This document shows, in pieces, positions 33,063-42,213 of a DNA stretch of 64,000 nt (positions are counted from its first letter, which is position 1; every line of letters starts with the position of its first letter). The stretch spans positions 1 through 64,000 of the forward strand of contig JAFXLL010000009.1 in the NCBI GenBank assembly GCA_017531225.1. Direction: 5' to 3'. The position numbers and the translations under genes are program-made. The DNA comes from Bacteroidales bacterium. GTDB taxonomy: Bacteria > Bacteroidota > Bacteroidia > Bacteroidales > F082. Under the pieces are notes generated by a model, which was given only the letters and a program-made list of their open reading frames with translations, was not told where the DNA came from and searched no databases.

Positions 33063-36023
33063 ATGAAGAAAAGATTTTTACCTTTCAGTTTACTTTTGGT
33101 AATCATGATCTTAGGTCAGGCCGTTATGGCTGACGGAGGTGGACGTTATGTTCCGCGTGCAAAAGAAACTACCAGCGTTGAGGCTTTCATGAGCAGCATG
33201 CGCGTCAATCAGCACACCGGTTTGATTGACCCAGCATGGATGATTGCAGCCTCGAAGCAAAACGTAACCAACACGAGGACCGATGAACTTCCTCCATTGT
33301 ATTGGATCAACATGGGCCCAAACAACCTGGGCGGTAGAACAACTTCTGTTGTTTATAACAATCAGAACCAGAATGAGATTTTCATTGGTTCCATGGGCGG
33401 CGGTGTGTATTACACCACTCAGGGCGTTACATGGAAACAGGTTGGTGAAGATCTTTTGGTGAGCTGCATGGCTCAGGCTTCTGACGGTACGATTTATGTC
33501 GGTACTGGCGATGGCGCTGCTGCCTACACCTACAATGGCATGGCTGACCTCGGCTATGAGAACGGCTTTATCGGCTCTGGTATCTACACCGTCAAGAACC
33601 TTACGATGGAACGCATGGCAGGCACTGCTCCTATATCACAGAATGAAGTTGTTGAATGGGCTTTTGTCAACGACCTTGTTGTTGACGGCAATAACCTGAT
33701 TGCTGCTACAAGCGATGGCCTCAGATACTGCGCTCTTGGTACTGGTGCATGGGCTTATGCCAAAGTGGACGGTGTTGATCTTACCGGCAATGCTGTGAAA
33801 GTGAAAGTTACCAGCAATCATGTTGTCGTAGCTTCTGTCAATGGTAAGCTTTATGTTGGCTCACTTGACAACATGGTTTGCTATTCTGGTGAAAGCGGTG
33901 AAACTACCGACGATAACGGCAATATCATAAAGATCGCTCCCGCTGCAACTGACGGTTTCCTGGATATCGCAGTCGCTCCAAGCGATGCCAAAGTGATCTA
34001 TGCTGCTACTATCGATAACAAAGGTAATCACGTAAAGATCTATCGTACCGGCAATTTGGGCGAAACCTGGATGATCGCTCTTCCTACCGTAACAGCAACA
34101 TACGGACATAACGTTTATGGTGAAAGAGGTTTGTTCAATCACGCTCTTGTGGTGGATCCCGCCAATGCTTATCGCTTATTTGTGCTTGGTAATGACGTCT
34201 GGAGTTTGGAAGGATCAGAACAACAAACCGGTTATTATCTGGCTAAGCAACTCTCAATTTCTTATCAGGTTCACGGTATGAATAGCCTTATGTTTGATCC
34301 AAGAAACGCTAAGATTGGCTATGCAGCTACTGATGGTGGTGTCTACAAGTTCGATGCTAGCAATAGCGACTATATCTTGTTCGAAAACTGCAACAGAAAC
34401 TACATCTCCACTCGTTGCCTCAATGTGGCTCCTTCTGGTGATGCCAAGCGTATCCTTGCCGGCGTCCTTGACCACGGTCCAGTTGTGATTGAAGGTTTGG
34501 AGAATACCAATACTTTAGGTACAGCTGAACTGCTGCTCCCTGAATACACTTCAGTCAATAACGCTTTATATGACGAATCATACACTTCTGGTTCTAGTGC
34601 TGTTTCAGCCATCCATCCTGAAACCTACATCATCACGACCTTAGATGGTGGCCTCCAACGTACAAATACTGCTGGTGTCGACTATGACGCAACTAACTTT
34701 ACAGCTAACCAGAGCTTTACTTTCACAGGATACCGTATGCCAATCGCGTTGTACGAAAACTTCGAAGATGAAAACAGCGTTGCTAGCGTTTGGTTCAAGT
34801 GCACCGAGGATATGGTAGCAGGCCAAACCGTTCAGTGCTTCAGCAATAACGCTGGCTATCCGTTTGATTACGTTCTGCCTATCAACATGCATTACGACAC
34901 AGTGAATCCTGATCTGAGCGACTCACTGCTGGTTCCTGATCCTGTGACAGCTAAGTTCTTTGCTCCTAGTGCATCAGGCAACGATCATTTCATCTACATG
35001 ACTTTCGATGCTTTGCAGTTCAGTAAAGAAGCTGAGTGGTATCAGGTTGCAACTGTTCCCGGTTATCCTACTTGCTTCACGGTCAGCGCTGATGGCGATG
35101 TTCTCTATGTTGGTACTAAGGAAGGCACGTTGGTTCGTATCAGCAACCTGAACGAAGTGGTGGATGGCAATACCGCCGATATCACTTCTGAAGACTATGC
35201 CGCCGAGGTGTTGTCAATGTCAATCTCTGACCAATGCATCACAAGCGTGTCAGTCTTCAACGAAGACAATGACAAGGTTGTGGTTACCTTAGGTAACTAT
35301 GGCAACGATTCATACATCCTCTATTCCAACAACGCTATGTCCGCTGAACCGACCTTCGTTTCAAAACAAGGCACACTGAACAAGATGCCTATTTACTCAA
35401 GCGTTTACTCAGTGTATCGTTATGAAGACGGAGACGGCCTCGTTTATGAGGAAGAGCATGTGTTGGTTGGTACTGAACACGGTGTGTACAGAACCACTGA
35501 TATCAATGCTGATCCAGTGGTTTGGGTTGCTGATGAATTCCTGATGGGTGATGTCCCGGTTCTCGACATGAGACAGCAAAACATGAGCCATCCTGATCAA
35601 GAGGTTGTTACCGTGATTGATGGCGTTGCTTCAGTCACCATTTATCCTGGTGTGAGAAATCAGGGTATGATTTATGCTGCCACTTACGGTAAGGGCCTGT
35701 TCCGTTGCGAAAACTATCGTAGCCAGTACAGCGGCACCAACGTTCATGAGACTCCTGCTGAGGTTGCTCAGAGCACTGTTACCATGTATCCTAACCCAGT
35801 TCGTGACGCCGCCACGGTGAGCTTCGAACTGAATGACAACGCTGCTGTTTCGTATCAGGTGTACGACTTCAGCGGTCGCATGGTCAAGGCTGAACGTATG
35901 GGCAACTACGGCCAAGGCAAGCACGAGGTCAATGTCAGTGTTGACGGTCTCGCTAAGGGTGCCTACGTCCTCCGCCTCAATGCTGGAAGCAAGACTTCAA
36001 GCGTGAAGTTCATGGTGTTCTAA
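33063..36023 (+). CDS. secreted T9SS beta-propeller (BNR/sialidase-like) protein
   Basis: 986 residues. Signal peptide (about 1-23, cleavage after VMA). The body has recurring propeller blades with VYYTTQGVTWKQVGEDL, RTGNLGETWMIALP and repeated DGTIYVGTGDG or GVYRTTD turns, as in BNR/glycosyl hydrolase-type propellers, but no complete sialidase active site is evident. The last 80 residues (YPNPVRDAATVSFELND to SSVKFMVF) are a type A T9SS sorting domain. It is probably a surface-displayed or secreted binding protein. Its codon use is more AT-rich and less GC-biased than the neighbouring Bat genes. Strong terminator downstream. Confidence 0.85.
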   Translation: MKKRFLPFSLLLVIMILGQAVMADGGGRYVPRAKETTSVEAFMSSMRVNQHTGLIDPAWMIAASKQNVTNTRTDELPPLYWINMGPNNLGGRTTSVVYNNQNQNEIFIGSMGGGVYYTTQGVTWKQVGEDLLVSCMAQASDGTIYVGTGDGAAAYTYNGMADLGYENGFIGSGIYTVKNLTMERMAGTAPISQNEVVEWAFVNDLVVDGNNLIAATSDGLRYCALGTGAWAYAKVDGVDLTGNAVKVKVTSNHVVVASVNGKLYVGSLDNMVCYSGESGETTDDNGNIIKIAPAATDGFLDIAVAPSDAKVIYAATIDNKGNHVKIYRTGNLGETWMIALPTVTATYGHNVYGERGLFNHALVVDPANAYRLFVLGNDVWSLEGSEQQTGYYLAKQLSISYQVHGMNSLMFDPRNAKIGYAATDGGVYKFDASNSDYILFENCNRNYISTRCLNVAPSGDAKRILAGVLDHGPVVIEGLENTNTLGTAELLLPEYTSVNNALYDESYTSGSSAVSAIHPETYIITTLDGGLQRTNTAGVDYDATNFTANQSFTFTGYRMPIALYENFEDENSVASVWFKCTEDMVAGQTVQCFSNNAGYPFDYVLPINMHYDTVNPDLSDSLLVPDPVTAKFFAPSASGNDHFIYMTFDALQFSKEAEWYQVATVPGYPTCFTVSADGDVLYVGTKEGTLVRISNLNEVVDGNTADITSEDYAAEVLSMSISDQCITSVSVFNEDNDKVVVTLGNYGNDSYILYSNNAMSAEPTFVSKQGTLNKMPIYSSVYSVYRYEDGDGLVYEEEHVLVGTEHGVYRTTDINADPVVWVADEFLMGDVPVLDMRQQNMSHPDQEVVTVIDGVASVTIYPGVRNQGMIYAATYGKGLFRCENYRSQYSGTNVHETPAEVAQSTVTMYPNPVRDAATVSFELNDNAAVSYQVYDFSGRMVKAERMGNYGQGKHEVNVSVDGLAKGAYVLRLNAGSKTSSVKFMVF

Positions 36024-36044
36024 ACCAAAGGACATTGAAAAGTA

Positions 36045-36076
36045 AAAAAGGTGCGTCATCTGACGCACCTTTTTTT
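36045..36076. terminator. bidirectional terminator
   Basis: GGTGCGTC / GACGCACC stem with a 4-nt loop, A5 before and T7 after. It separates the T9SS gene from the convergent 36075-36749 gene. Confidence 0.85.
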
Positions 36077-36749
36077 ATTTATTGTATCTCGATCCCCAAT
36101 GATACGATAGATACAAAGTTAAAATAACATATTCAGTGGGATTCTGCGCCATAAGGTCAACGCCCTGAGGAAAATACTCCGCCATGCCTCCGACTTCAAT
36201 AGCCCGTGCACGTGTGCGTGAGGAACCAATCTCGAAGCTCAAGCCGCCCTTGGCATAGATACCTGGTCTCAGCTTGATATTACCGAAGCCATGCCAGAAC
36301 GATTCGTATGGATCATAAGGTTTCAGGAAGGCCAATGAAGCGCCAGCCTCGTAAAGCCAGCGTAACTCAATACCGCCCCAATAGGGCTTGCCGTAGATCC
36401 TGCGCTCAACTTCATAACCGCCCCTGAGCGCCAACATGTCGTACTGTTTGCCGTACACTAAGGAGGCGCCGCTGTACCAATTGATCAGCTTGATCTGTTT
36501 CTGAGATTTTATGTAAGATAGCTCAAAATCCCAATAGGTGGTCTTTTCAATGCTGCGTATCTTTCCGCTTTTATAACCCAAGCTCAGGCCACGTGAATGG
36601 AGCGTGGCATGCATGGTCGACTCACGATTGTAAATAATCCGCTCATCTATTGGCTGCGTATCGTCGTTGCCAATAGCAATCTCCTGCGCCTCAACAACGA
36701 ATGGGCACAAGGCAAAGTTTATCGCAATGAAAAGGCGATTGAGTTTCAA
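36075..36749 (-). CDS. outer-membrane beta-barrel-like protein, TTG start
   Basis: 224 residues, beginning at TTG 36749-36747 inside the TTGA overlap with the small lipoprotein stop. The signal peptide ([19 protein letters not shown]) starts exactly there, which supports the start. The body alternates hydrophobic and polar residues with many Gly and aromatic residues (HATLHSRGLSLGYKSGKIR, YWGGIELRWLYEAGASLA, YAKGGLSFEIGSSR) and ends in a strand TLYLSYHWGSRYNK, as in 8-10 strand outer-membrane barrels. Function unknown; translation probably depends on the upstream gene. Confidence 0.7.
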   Translation of the reverse strand: MKLNRLFIAINFALCPFVVEAQEIAIGNDDTQPIDERIIYNRESTMHATLHSRGLSLGYKSGKIRSIEKTTYWDFELSYIKSQKQIKLINWYSGASLVYGKQYDMLALRGGYEVERRIYGKPYWGGIELRWLYEAGASLAFLKPYDPYESFWHGFGNIKLRPGIYAKGGLSFEIGSSRTRARAIEVGGMAEYFPQGVDLMAQNPTEYVILTLYLSYHWGSRYNK

Positions 36750-36874
36750 TAGCGTGTTTCAATTTGATACTTGTTGGTCTCTCCATAAGCGGCGCATGCG
36801 GTCGATGATTTGCATGACGAAAGGATGAGGCCCGACACAAGTGCGATTAACAAGGTGATGGCGATTTTTTTCAT
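36746..36874 (-). CDS. small lipoprotein (42 residues)
   Basis: ATG at 36874, TGA at 36748-36746. It has a complete lipoprotein signal peptide (KK then a hydrophobic run, lipobox LSSC with Cys21) and a 21-residue mature part rich in Ser, Ala, Cys and Tyr, ending YQIETRY. It carries two Cys, at residues 21 and 27. Its stop overlaps the TTG start of the next gene (TTGA). The clear signal peptide and the coupling make this a real gene despite its size. It may be an accessory of the barrel protein; that is inference. Confidence 0.72.
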   Translation of the reverse strand: MKKIAITLLIALVSGLILSSCKSSTACAAYGETNKYQIETRY

Positions 36875-36947
36875 TTCGTTGAATTTGATATGCAAAATAA
36901 CGGATTTTTCTCCGAAAAATTATCATCTTTGCGGAAAATTTGTGGAA

Positions 36948-37625
36948 ATGGAAGTGAAGAAACCTGCTATTGATGAAAGTTGGTACCAAGTGCTGCGTCC
37001 GCAGTTCGAGGCTCCATACTTCATGGAACTGAAGTCTTTCTTAGTCAATGAGAAGCGACAGTACGCTGTTTATCCTCCAGGGCCTTTGATTTTCAACGCA
37101 TTCAACCTGACGCCTTTTGATAAGGTTAAGGTGGTTATCTTGGGACAGGATCCCTATCACGGTCCGGGACAAGCACACGGTCTCTCGTTTTCAGTTCCAG
37201 ACGGTGTGCCGTTTCCGCCAAGTTTGCAAAACATCTTCAAGGAGCTTCATGATGACTTGGGCGTACCGATCGCCCGATCGGGAAACCTTGAGAAGTGGGC
37301 AAGGGAAGGAGTGCTGCTGCTTAATGCCTCGTTGACAGTACGTGCTGGGCAGGCTGCCTCTCATTCACGTCATGGCTGGGAGCAGTTTACTGATGCAGCC
37401 ATCCGAGCCTTGTCAGAACAACGCGAGCATCTTGTGTTCATCCTTTGGGGTAACTATGCCATTGCCAAACAAGCCTTAATAGACCCGTTCAAACACTTGA
37501 TCCTTAAATCGGTGCATCCGTCGCCATTGTCAGCCAGTAGAGGCTTCTTCGGCTGTCATCATTTTTCACAAACCAACAACTACTTAAAAGAACATGGGGT
37601 TGAGCCCATTGACTGGAGCTTATGA
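36948..37625 (+). CDS. ung: uracil-DNA glycosylase
   Basis: 225 residues from the ATG at 36948; upstream in-frame ATGs add an unlikely tail that crosses the promoter region. Active-site motif GQDPYHG at 66-72 (catalytic Asp68), HGLSFS, and the C-terminal [11 protein letters not shown] with the His of the second motif. It removes uracil from DNA. Overlaps rdgB by 4 nt (ATGA). Confidence 0.97.
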   Translation: MEVKKPAIDESWYQVLRPQFEAPYFMELKSFLVNEKRQYAVYPPGPLIFNAFNLTPFDKVKVVILGQDPYHGPGQAHGLSFSVPDGVPFPPSLQNIFKELHDDLGVPIARSGNLEKWAREGVLLLNASLTVRAGQAASHSRHGWEQFTDAAIRALSEQREHLVFILWGNYAIAKQALIDPFKHLILKSVHPSPLSASRGFFGCHHFSQTNNYLKEHGVEPIDWSL

Positions 37626-38203
37626 AACAGATCGTATTTGCCACCAATAACAAGAATAAACTGCGCGAGATCCGCGAGATTATGAGTGATCTATATGAGG
37701 TGCTAAGCCTTGATGATATCGGCTGTCACGAGGAGATCGTTGAAGATGCTGAAACCATCGAAGGCAATGCCAAGATCAAGGCGGATTTCGTTACCAACAA
37801 ATACCATGTGGATTGTTTCGCCGACGACACGGGGTTAGAGGTAGAAGCCTTGAACGGCGCTCCTGGTGTGTATTCGGCACGTTATGCTGGCGAGCATTGC
37901 AGCTATCAGGACAACGTGAACAAGATGCTCAATGCCATGAGGGGTAAAACCAACCGAAAGGCAGCCTTCCGCACGGTCATTGCCTTGAATCTTGGTGGAA
38001 AATCGTATACTTTTGAAGGCCGCTGCGATGGGCAAATCATAGAGTCACAACGTGGCACTGACGGTTTTGGGTATGATCCTATTTTCATGCCTGACGGCTT
38101 TAACCAGACGTTTGCTGAGATGAGCCATGAAGAGAAAAACGCCATCAGTCATCGTGGTCGTGCCACGAAAAAACTGATAGCGTTTTTAAAGGATTTAGGT
38201 TGA
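37622..38203 (+). CDS. rdgB: XTP/dITP (non-canonical purine NTP) pyrophosphatase
   Basis: 193 residues. Starts [12 protein letters not shown] (substrate loop), with [19 protein letters not shown] and [12 protein letters not shown], all diagnostic of the RdgB/HAM1 family. It hydrolyses dITP and XTP to prevent misincorporation. With ung it forms a small DNA-hygiene operon. Convergent with alaS with no spacer at all between the stops. Confidence 0.95.
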   Translation: MKQIVFATNNKNKLREIREIMSDLYEVLSLDDIGCHEEIVEDAETIEGNAKIKADFVTNKYHVDCFADDTGLEVEALNGAPGVYSARYAGEHCSYQDNVNKMLNAMRGKTNRKAAFRTVIALNLGGKSYTFEGRCDGQIIESQRGTDGFGYDPIFMPDGFNQTFAEMSHEEKNAISHRGRATKKLIAFLKDLG

Positions 38204-40813
38204 TTAGATTCTTTCTTTCAGCATTTGCATTGCCTTGGGCAATCCGTCAGCATTGCGGCCGCCAGCCACACAAAGCGTCTTCTGTCCGCCGCCACCGCCT
38301 TGGATTTCCTTGGCCACTTCACGGATGAGTTTGGTGGCGTCAAGGTCTTTGGCCTCGGCGTAAGCTTCAGGTAACATGAGGCAGAGTGCGGGTTTGCCTT
38401 CGCTGACTGCTCCGATGATGGCTATGACATTGTTGTCGGCTTGCTTCAGCATCGTGGCGATGTTGCGTAATTGGTCGCCCGAGCATTTCAGTTGGTCGAT
38501 GATGAGTTTGCAACCGTTGTGCTCCACAGCTTTGCCAAGCAGCTTTTCGGCGGTGTCCTGAGCCTTTTCCTGCATCAGGTGTTCCACTTCTTTTCTTAAT
38601 GCGGCGTTCTGCTCGTTAAGTGACACTACGCCTTTCACCAAGTCGTTCGACTTGACGTTTTCACGGAGTTGGCCGATCAGGTCGAGCTGCTCGTCGAGAT
38701 ATTGTTCCACGGCTTCGCCAGTGATGGCCTCGATACGGCGTATACCAGCGGCGATAGCGCTTTCCGAAACGATCTTGAACATGCCGATGTTGCCCGTGGC
38801 GCTGGTGTGGCATCCACCGCAAAGCTCCATGGAATAATCCTTGTCGAAGACCACCACGCGGACCTTGTCGCCATATTTTTCACCGAATAAAGCGGTAGCA
38901 CCCATGGCCTTGGCTTCGTCAATCGGGATCTCAGCGTAGGTCACGTTCGGGATGTTCTCACGGATCTTTTGGTTGACGATCTTTTCCACTTGGCGAATCT
39001 CTTCAGGGGTCATCTTGGAGAAGTGGCTGAAGTCGAAACGCAGGCGTTGGTCGTCGACCAATGAACCTTTTTGCTCCACATGAGTGCCGAGCACCTTTCT
39101 CAAAGCGGCGTGCATCAAGTGGGTGGCGGTGTGGTTGTTGGCGATGCGCTGACGGCGTTCGGTGTCGATGGTGGCAGTGAAAGCCACTTCAGGATTTTGT
39201 GGCAGTTGCTCGGTAATATGGATAACGAGGTTGTTCTCCTTCACCGTGTTCAATATTTTAATTGTCTCGTTTTCGGAGGTCAGCGTGCCAGTGTCGCCCA
39301 CTTCACCGCCCATCTCAGCATAGAAAGGTGTCTTGTCGAGAACAATCTCAAAGTGTCTCTGTTTTTTAGCGACCACCTCGCGGAAGCGCAGGATGTGGCT
39401 CTCGCAAGTCATGTCGGTATAACCGACAAACTCGGTGGGTTGCTCGGAGGCGTTCACCACCACCCAGTCGCCATTGGCTTTCTCGGCTGCCTTGCGTGAG
39501 CGGTTCTTCTGCTCGTCGAGATTGGTCTTGAAGCCATCCATGTCCACGTTGATGCCTTTTTCGTTGGCCATCAGTTGGGTCAGGTCGATGGGGAAGCCAT
39601 AGGTGTCAAACAATTCAAAGGCGAAGTTGCCGTCGATGTCTTGGCCGGGATGTTGCTCCACGTAGCTTTCAAAGCGCTTGATGCCCTGTGCCAAGGTGCG
39701 AAGGAACGAAGCTTCTTCTTCGCGGATGACCTTGCTAACAAGCTCTTGCTGTGCTTTGATTTCGGGATAATTATGTTCCATCTGTTGCACCAGGATGGGC
39801 AGCAATTGGCACACAAACGGTTCTTCGAAGCCGAGGAAAGTGAAGCCATAACGCACGGCACGGCGCAACACACGGCGGATGACGTAGCCAGCGCCATTGT
39901 TTGAAGGCAGTTGACCGTCAGCGATGGCAAAACTCACGGCACGGAGGTGGTCGGCGATGACGCGCATGGCCACATCTGTCTTTTCTTCCTTACCATATTC
40001 GATGCCTGACATCTTGGCAATGGCTTGGATGATGGGTTGGAATACATCGGTGTCATAATTTGAGGTCTTGCCTTGCAGCACGCGGACAAGGCGCTCAAAG
40101 CCCATGCCGGTGTCGACATGTTTGGCGGGGAGCTCTACCAGATGGCCGTCAGCCATACGGTTGTATTGCATGAACACTAGGTTCCAAATCTCAATCACTT
40201 GTGGGTCATCCTTATTCACCAGATCACGTCCTGGGATTTGTTTGCGGGCTGCTTCGTCGCGCAAGTCGATGTGGATCTCGGAGCAAGGACCGCAGGGGCC
40301 AGTCTCGCCCATCTCCCAAAAGTTGTCCTTCTTGTTGCCATAGATGATACGGTCTTCAGTAACATGCTCTTTCCAGTAGCCGTAGGCTTCCATATCGGCA
40401 GGCTGACCATCCTTCTCGTCGCCGCCGAAAACGGTGACATAGAGCTTGTCCTTGTCAATCTTTACCACCTCGGTGAGGTATTCCCAAGCATAGGCGATGG
40501 CTTCTTTCTTGAAATAGTCGCCAAACGACCAGTTGCCCAGCATTTCGAACATGGTGTGGTGGTAGGTGTCGTGGCCAACTTCCTCAAGGTCGTTGTGTTT
40601 ACCTGACACGCGCAGGCATTTCTGAGTGTCGGCGGCACGTTTCCATTTCGAAGGCTGGTTACCCAAAAAGATATCCTTGAACTGGTTCATGCCGGCGTTG
40701 GTGAACATCAAGGTGGGGTCATTTTTGACGACGATGGGTGCCGATGGCACGATGGCGTGCTCTTTGGAACGGAAAAAATCCAAAAAGCTATTTCTGATTT
40801 CGTAAGCGTTCAT
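38204..40813 (-). CDS. alaS: alanine-tRNA ligase
   Basis: 869 residues from the ATG at 40813, the usual length. Class II core (NDPTLMFTNAGMNQFKD, ERLVRVLQGKTSNYDTD), an editing domain with NHTATHLMHAALRKVLGTHV and CGGCHTSATGNIG (zinc-binding Cys/His in CGGCHTS), and a C-terminal Ala-X domain with GGGGGQKTLCVAGG. It attaches alanine to tRNA-Ala and hydrolyses mischarged Ser/Gly. An in-frame ATG upstream at 40891 lies beyond the -7 box and is rejected. Confidence 0.98.
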   Translation of the reverse strand: MNAYEIRNSFLDFFRSKEHAIVPSAPIVVKNDPTLMFTNAGMNQFKDIFLGNQPSKWKRAADTQKCLRVSGKHNDLEEVGHDTYHHTMFEMLGNWSFGDYFKKEAIAYAWEYLTEVVKIDKDKLYVTVFGGDEKDGQPADMEAYGYWKEHVTEDRIIYGNKKDNFWEMGETGPCGPCSEIHIDLRDEAARKQIPGRDLVNKDDPQVIEIWNLVFMQYNRMADGHLVELPAKHVDTGMGFERLVRVLQGKTSNYDTDVFQPIIQAIAKMSGIEYGKEEKTDVAMRVIADHLRAVSFAIADGQLPSNNGAGYVIRRVLRRAVRYGFTFLGFEEPFVCQLLPILVQQMEHNYPEIKAQQELVSKVIREEEASFLRTLAQGIKRFESYVEQHPGQDIDGNFAFELFDTYGFPIDLTQLMANEKGINVDMDGFKTNLDEQKNRSRKAAEKANGDWVVVNASEQPTEFVGYTDMTCESHILRFREVVAKKQRHFEIVLDKTPFYAEMGGEVGDTGTLTSENETIKILNTVKENNLVIHITEQLPQNPEVAFTATIDTERRQRIANNHTATHLMHAALRKVLGTHVEQKGSLVDDQRLRFDFSHFSKMTPEEIRQVEKIVNQKIRENIPNVTYAEIPIDEAKAMGATALFGEKYGDKVRVVVFDKDYSMELCGGCHTSATGNIGMFKIVSESAIAAGIRRIEAITGEAVEQYLDEQLDLIGQLRENVKSNDLVKGVVSLNEQNAALRKEVEHLMQEKAQDTAEKLLGKAVEHNGCKLIIDQLKCSGDQLRNIATMLKQADNNVIAIIGAVSEGKPALCLMLPEAYAEAKDLDATKLIREVAKEIQGGGGGQKTLCVAGGRNADGLPKAMQMLKERI

Positions 40814-40833
40814 TGAATGAATTTCTAAAAAAA

Positions 40834-40864
40834 CATGCAAAGTTAGGCTTTTTTTGTAATTTTG
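40834..40864. promoter_or_regulatory. overlapping divergent promoters of alaS (-) and M23 gene (+)
   Basis: Minus -7 box TAACTTTG (40845-40838), plus -7 box TAATTTTG (40857-40864), 19 nt apart from box start to box start. The plus -33 position (CATG, 40834-40837) directly abuts the minus -7 box. Same geometry as at 4011, 5088 and 60631, with a weaker -33. Confidence 0.55.
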
Positions 40865-40884
40865 TACTTCTTTATGGAAGGAAA

Positions 40885-41868
40885 ATGGCAAGACAAAAGA
40901 AAGATAACAGATACATTTTCAACCCAAAGACCTTGAGTTTCGACAGGTTCAAGGAGCCTATGGGCAATCGCGTAGGCCGAGTGATTGTGTTTCTGCTCAC
41001 CACTTTTGTTGTTGCCTTTTTTATTGTGTTGCTGATCTATTTCTTCTTTGGGTCTCCGAAAGAAAAGATGCAGGCACGTGAGATAGAATACTTAAAGCTT
41101 CAGTATCAGATCCTTGATGATAAGATGGATGATATGCAGGTAATTCTTGAGGATCTTGAGCAGCGTGACAATACCGTTTATCGCATGATTTTCGAGGCTG
41201 AGCCTATTCCGTCATCAGTGCGCAAGACGGGTTTCCAAACCGCAGACCGATATGAGAATCTCTATGGCTACAAGAATTCGGAAGTGGTGCTGAAGGTATC
41301 AACCAAACTCGATGCCATTGCAAGTCAGCTCTATTACCAGTCGAAGTCGTACGACGATGTGTTTAAGATGGCGCGCAACAAATCGCAAATGTTGGCTTGC
41401 CTCCCTGCGATCATCCCAGTGAAGGAGTCTCAGATTAGGCAAATATCCTCCTATTTTGGCTACCGTACCGATCCCGTCTACAAGGTCTCCAAGTTCCACA
41501 GCGGCATGGACTTTGCGGCGGCTGTAGGCACAGAGGTCTTCGCTACCGGCGATGGGGTAGTGGTGAGTGCGGAACGCAACCATTGGGGCTACGGCAACAT
41601 GCTCACCATCGATCACGGTTATGGCTACAAGACGAATTATGCGCATCTATCGAAGTTCGCGGTCAAGAAAGGACAGAAAGTGAAACGCGGACAGGTGGTT
41701 GGTTATGTCGGCAATACTGGAAAATCAACGGGATCGCATCTGCATTATGAGGTGCTGAAGAACGATAAGCCCACCGATCCAATTCATTTCTTCTTCAACG
41801 ATCTTTCGCCCGAGGAGTATGAAAAAATTTTGGAACAAGCAGAAAAGCCTTCAATAACAATGGATTAA
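40885..41868 (+). CDS. M23 family metallopeptidase (membrane-anchored)
   Basis: 327 residues from the ATG at 40885. Cytoplasmic N-terminus, one membrane helix (about 35-56), a coiled-coil linker (about 65-105), and a C-terminal peptidase M23 domain with zinc ligands in HSGMDFAA (His and Asp) and HLHYEVLKN, and GYKTNYAHLS between. It cuts peptidoglycan cross-bridges or acts in division-site hydrolase control. It is followed directly by a MerR regulator. Confidence 0.9.
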   Translation: MARQKKDNRYIFNPKTLSFDRFKEPMGNRVGRVIVFLLTTFVVAFFIVLLIYFFFGSPKEKMQAREIEYLKLQYQILDDKMDDMQVILEDLEQRDNTVYRMIFEAEPIPSSVRKTGFQTADRYENLYGYKNSEVVLKVSTKLDAIASQLYYQSKSYDDVFKMARNKSQMLACLPAIIPVKESQIRQISSYFGYRTDPVYKVSKFHSGMDFAAAVGTEVFATGDGVVVSAERNHWGYGNMLTIDHGYGYKTNYAHLSKFAVKKGQKVKRGQVVGYVGNTGKSTGSHLHYEVLKNDKPTDPIHFFFNDLSPEEYEKILEQAEKPSITMD

Positions 41869-41871
41869 GCT

Positions 41872-42213
41872 ATGGAAGAAAACAACACGGGAAAGTATTA
41901 TTACACGATTGGTGAAGTGGCCAAGATGTTTGGCGTCAACACCTCAATGATCCGCTATTGGGAGAACGAGTTTGATGTGCTTCGGCCACGAAAAAACAAG
42001 AAAGGCAACCGTTTGTTTACCGAACGCGACGTCCGTTATGTCCATGTCATTTACCATCTCACTAAGGTGAAAGGTTATACCCTTGCCGGAGCCAAGTTGG
42101 CATTGAAGGATAAATTCTCAGAATACGAGGAACGCGTGATGTTGCTCGAAACGCTTGACAAGACTAGAAAGTTTCTTGTGGATCTTGATAAAGAACTCGC
42201 AAATAAGTTATGA
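41872..42213 (+). CDS. MerR family transcriptional regulator
   Basis: 113 residues. Helix-turn-helix YYTIGEVAKMFGVNTSMIRYWENEF (core IGEVAKMFGV, MIRYWE), wing with KKGNRLFTERDV, then a short dimerisation helix. There is no effector domain, as in the small MerR proteins conserved next to M23 genes in Bacteroidota. It overlaps rfaD by 4 nt (ATGA). Confidence 0.9.
   Translation: MEENNTGKYYYTIGEVAKMFGVNTSMIRYWENEFDVLRPRKNKKGNRLFTERDVRYVHVIYHLTKVKGYTLAGAKLALKDKFSEYEERVMLLETLDKTRKFLVDLDKELANKL

Noticed and set aside
36759-36989. 76-residue minus-strand frame upstream of the barrel gene
   Set aside because: Overlaps the 42-residue lipoprotein in another frame and has no signal peptide or conserved pattern; the lipoprotein frame is better supported.
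40814-40891. Upstream start for alaS
   Set aside because: It passes through the promoter region and the divergent M23 start; AlaS begins normally at 40813 with MNAYEIRNSFLDFF.
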